Source of the DNA: Amborella trichopoda
Lineage: Eukaryota > Streptophyta > Magnoliopsida > Amborellales > Amborellaceae
Direction: 5' to 3'
Length of the DNA: 64,000 nt
NCBI RefSeq assembly: GCF_000471905.2
Contig: NW_006498192.1
Span: forward strand, 1,487,587-1,551,586
Position numbers and translations under genes: made by a program
In this document: positions 61,040 through 64,000 of the stretch, piece by piece
Layout: each line of letters starts with the position of its first letter
How positions within the stretch are numbered: the first letter of the stretch is position 1
The notes under the pieces: model-generated
What the model was told of the DNA's origin: nothing
Seen by the model: only the letters and a program-made list of their open reading frames with translations
Databases searched by the model: none

Positions 61040-61810
61040 GGTACTCCGATATTGTTTGTTAAAAAGAAAGATGGGACCATGAGATTGTGTATTGATTATA
61101 GACAGTTGAACCAAGTGACAGTGAAAAATAAGTATCCATTACCTAGAATTGATGATTTATTTGATCAATTACAAGGATAACAAGTGTTTTAAAAAATTGA
61201 TTTTAGATCTGGATACCATCAACTTAAGATTAAACGTGAAGATGTTCCCAAGACAGCTTTCAGAACATGGTATGGCCATGATGAATTTGTAGTCATGCCT
61301 TTTAGATTAACCAGTGCACCGGCTGCATTTATGGATTTGATGAATCGGATCTTTAAGCCCTTTTTAGATAAATTTATTGTGGTATTCATCGATGATATTT
61401 TGATTTATTCCAGAATAAGAAGGAACATGAGCAGCATGTAAGAATGATATTGCAAATATTAAGAGAAAAGAAATTACATGCCAAACTTAGTAAATGTGAA
61501 TTTTGGCTTGAACAAGTGACATTTTTAGGACATGTCATATCAAAAGAAGGTCTATCAGTTGATCCTTCAAAGCTTGAAGCCATTGTTAATTGGAAACAAC
61601 CAAGTAATGTGACTGAAGTTCGAAGTTTTTGGGATTGGTAGGATATTACAAAAAATTTGTAGAAGGATTTTCTCGTATCACTACCCCATTGACTTGATTG
61701 ACACAGAAAAAATGTCAAATTTGAGTGGACAAGTGAATGTGAGAAGAGTTTTCAAGAACTAAAAGTTTGATTAACTTCAACACCTATTTTAACTATTCTT
61801 GAGGGGAGTG
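61040..61810 (+). pseudogene. Del2 reverse transcriptase
   Basis: The plus strand reads [20 protein letters not shown] and [20 protein letters not shown] (61053-61172), [20 protein letters not shown] (61198-61255), [11 protein letters not shown] (61378-61410, catalytic D-D), [20 protein letters not shown] and [20 protein letters not shown] (61469-61590). This is the full RT palm and thumb motif series. It is decayed. Confidence 0.87.
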
Positions 61811-62140
61811 GGGGTTTGTGATTTATAGTGATGCTTCACATAAAGGCTTGGGTTGTGTATTAATGCAATACGGGAAAGTAGTGACATATGCATCCAGACA
61901 GTTGAAAGAATATGAGAAAAAATATCCAATTCATGACTTGGAGCAGACTACAATAGTATTCGCTTTGAAAATGTGGAGGCATTATCTATATGGTGAGCAA
62001 TTCGAAATATACACGGATCATAAGAGCTTGAAATATCTCTTCTCTCAGAAGGATTTAAATATACGGCAGATAAAATGGATGGATTTCTGAAAAGATTAAG
62101 ATTGTACAATCCATTATCATTTAGGAAAAGCTAACGTTGT
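61811..62140 (+). pseudogene. Del2 RNase H
   Basis: [20 protein letters not shown] (61821-61880), [20 protein letters not shown] (61886-61945), [20 protein letters not shown] and [20 protein letters not shown] (61970-62080) are the RNase H motifs of chromoviruses with the conserved acidic residues. It sits directly between RT and integrase. Confidence 0.88.
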
Positions 62141-63200
62141 GGCGGACGCTCTAAGTAAAAAATCTACGAGAGTTTTAGCTCATCTAATGATCCAAGAAAT
62201 GAGATTGTTAGAGGAAATAGTGGATCGGCATCCGGCTCCATCCATTAATGGTGTGGTAAGTATGATTGCCAACATTATGGCAGAACCCCAATTAATCCAA
62301 CAAATTCGATCGGCACAAAAGAAAGATCCTCAACTTATAACAATTGTAAAAGAGGTGAAGCTGGGAAAGAGAGACGAATTCTGTATATGTAGTGAGGATT
62401 TATTAAGATTCAAAGGTCGGGTTTGTGTCCCGAATGATGAGAGTGTGAAGAAAGCTATCTTAGAAGAAGCTCATCACTCTCGTTATATGATACATCCCAG
62501 AAGTATTAAAATGTATCAGGACCTGAAGAAAACCTTTTGGTGGAATAATATGAAACAAGTGGTAGCACTATTTGTGTCTAAGTGCCTAACATGCCAGTAA
62601 GTAAAAGCTGAGCATCAAAGGCCTGCTGGGTTGTTGTAGCCTTTACCCATGCTAGAGTGGAAGTGGGAGCACATCTCTATAGATTTTGTCTCTGGCTTAT
62701 CTAGAACAAATTCAGGACATGATAGCATTTGGGTCATTGTCGACCGGCTGACCAAAGCTGCCCATTTTCTGTCAATTCGCACGACGTATACTTTGGATCT
62801 ACTGACCCAATTGTACATTAAGGAAATAGTACGGTTGCATGGAGTTCCAGTCAGTATTGTATCGAACAAGGATACTCGGTTTCTTCTAAATTTTGGGCTA
62901 GGCTACAGTCAGCCATGGGGACGAGACTCACCTTTAGCACTGCCTTTCACCCCCAAACTGATGGACAATCGGAGAGGAACATCCAAACCATGAAAGATAT
63001 GCTGAGGGCCTATGTCATTGACTTTACAGGAAGTTGGGATGACCATTTACCCCTGATTGAGTTTGCTTATAATAATAACTTCCAAGCTAGTATTCAGATG
63101 GTACCATATGAAGCCCTGTATTTAAGGAAATGCAGGTCACCCATCTATTGGAACGAGGTTGGTGAAAGAAAGCTTTTGGGGCCAGAAATTGTCTAGGTAA
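62141..63200 (+). pseudogene. Del2 integrase
   Basis: The linker DALSKKSTRVLAHLMIQEMR (62144-62203) leads to the HHCC zinc region, EEAHHSRYMIHPRSIKMYQD and VALFVSKCLTCQ (62464-62598). The catalytic core follows, WEHISIDFVSGLSRT (62661-62705), WVIVDRLTKAAHFL (about 62730-62770), RLHGVPVSIVSNKDTRF (62833-62883), FHPQTDGQSERNIQTMKDML (62945-63004) and WDDHLPLIEFAYNN (63038-63080). DDE-type integrase inserts the DNA copy. It is decayed. Confidence 0.86.
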
Positions 63201-63690
63201 CCACAGATAAGATAGCATTAATTTGAGAAAGGCTTCAGAACAGCTCAGAGTTTGCAAAAGAGTTATGCCGATAACCGACGGAGAGATCTTGAATTTGAGG
63301 AATGTGATCGAGATTTCTTAAACATCTCACCAATAAAAGGCATTATGAGATTCGACAAGAAAGGAAAGCTGAGCCCACGTTACATCAGACCATTTGAAAT
63401 CCTGGAAAGAATCGGAGGTGTCGCTTATAGACTTGCCTTACCACCCGAATTGGCAAACGTCCATAATGTCTTCCATGTATCATCACTACGAAAATATCAG
63501 CCCGATCCATCCCATATCTTGAAATATGAACCTTTACCGATCAGGAAGGACCTATCCTTCATTGAGCTGCCAATTTTGATACTGGATAAAACGGTACAAG
63601 TGTTGCTCAACAAGAAGATTCCTTTGGTCCGTATATTATGGCAGTACCATTCAAGAGAGGAGTCGACTTGGGAACGATAAGACGATATCA
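63201..63690 (+). pseudogene. Del2 GPY/F module and chromodomain-like end
   Basis: YIRPFEILERIGGVAYRLAL and PPELANVHNVFHVSSLRKYQ (63380-63500) form the GPY/F module. VQVLLNKKIPLVRILWQYHS and REESTWER (63595-63680) form the degenerate chromodomain-like C-terminus of Del/Tekay elements, thought to help target heterochromatin. It is the end of the polyprotein. Confidence 0.85.
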
Positions 63691-63753
63691 GAGAAAAATA
63701 TCCCTATCTTTTTCAGTAATCAGGTACAAAAATTTATAGGACTAAATTTCTTT

Positions 63754-63766
63754 AAGGGGGGAAGAA
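63754..63766 (+). other. Del2 polypurine tract
   Basis: AAGGGGGGAAGAA directly precedes the 3' LTR start TGTAACAATCC, the expected plus-strand primer site. Confidence 0.88.
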
Positions 63767-64000
63767 TGTAACAATCCTAAACTTTCAAAAATAAATAAAT
63801 AAATAATTCTTTATAGTGTGATGGTCCATATAAGTATGATGGTCCTTAAGGACCATCACTACTTTTGTTGACATTTTCCATTCATATACCACGTCCTTTA
63901 GTTGACGTGGGCCTTAAATGTTTCATGTATAATATTAGTGTCACACATCATGTATGAGGTGGAGCTTAATAAAATAATATAATAATGTGACTTAAGAATT
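63767..64000 (+). repeat. Del2 3' LTR, first 234 bases (cut by window edge)
   Basis: This is collinear with 57583-57816, with about 11 substitutions and no length change. It continues beyond the window. Confidence 0.93.

Larger units (their letters stand above)
57583..64000 (+). mobile_element. Del2: Del/Tekay-type chromovirus, cut by window edge
   Basis: 5' LTR 57583-59233, primer site, gag, protease, RT, RNase H, integrase, chromodomain-like end, polypurine tract and the first 234 bases of the 3' LTR. It interrupts a minus-strand Tat integrase fragment; CTAGT (57578-57582) would be the left target duplication. In the 234 bases where both LTRs are visible I count about 11 differences, roughly 95% identity. 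With the commonly used plant rate of 1.3e-8 per site per year that is of the order of two million years, a crude figure from a short stretch. It is broken, with perhaps ten to fifteen breaks. Confidence 0.9.

Overview
The window is a heap of retrotransposons from a plant nuclear genome. Every long stretch I can identify is Ty3/gypsy LTR retrotransposon sequence of two plant lineages: Tat (Ogre/Retand-like, recognised by its gag motifs, a YNQIRM-type reverse transcriptase and an extra archaeal-type RNase H) and Del/Tekay-like chromoviruses (initiator-Met primer site, GPY/F module and a degenerate chromodomain-like C-terminus). I see no host gene, no tRNA or rRNA and no prokaryotic feature. The species cannot be read from this sequence; a large, repeat-rich seed-plant genome fits best.

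Left part (1-36235): a plus-strand Tat element (Tat-A) enters from beyond the left edge as the last 290 bases of its 5' LTR. After its primer site and leader it is split by a second, minus-strand element of the same family (Tat-B, 526-20450). Tat-A resumes at 20451 with gag and protease, then a long reading region on the opposite strand that encodes a plant mobile domain (PMD), a repeat-filled 3' untranslated region and its 3' LTR. Tat-B has two LTRs of about 3.2 kb, gag, RT, two RNase H domains and integrase, and no PMD region.

Middle (36236-57582): Tat-A sits inside a minus-strand Del-type LTR (LTR F, to 39142). LTR F sits inside the gag of an older plus-strand Tat element (Tat-C, seen at 39143-40378 and 52214-55190). 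Tat-C is also split by a large Del-type element (Del1, 40379-52213), which carries a 1.4-kb inverted duplication of its RT/RNase H region. Next come a partial Del-type LTR (LTR G, to 56129), an unassigned stretch, and a minus-strand Tat integrase fragment (56903-57582).

Right part (57583-64000): a second Del-type element (Del2) is inserted in that integrase fragment. It has a 1.65-kb 5' LTR, gag-pol, a polypurine tract and the first 234 bases of its 3' LTR, and is cut by the window edge. Its LTRs are the most alike in the window, so it is probably the youngest element here.

Inferred order in the left stack, oldest first: Tat-C, LTR F, Tat-A, Tat-B. Del1 is an independent insertion into Tat-C. 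All the elements are decayed and read as fossils. Much of the non-coding length is minisatellite: units of about 50, 48, 40, 64 and roughly 30-60 bp inside LTRs and 3' untranslated regions. These arrays produce many long but meaningless open frames.
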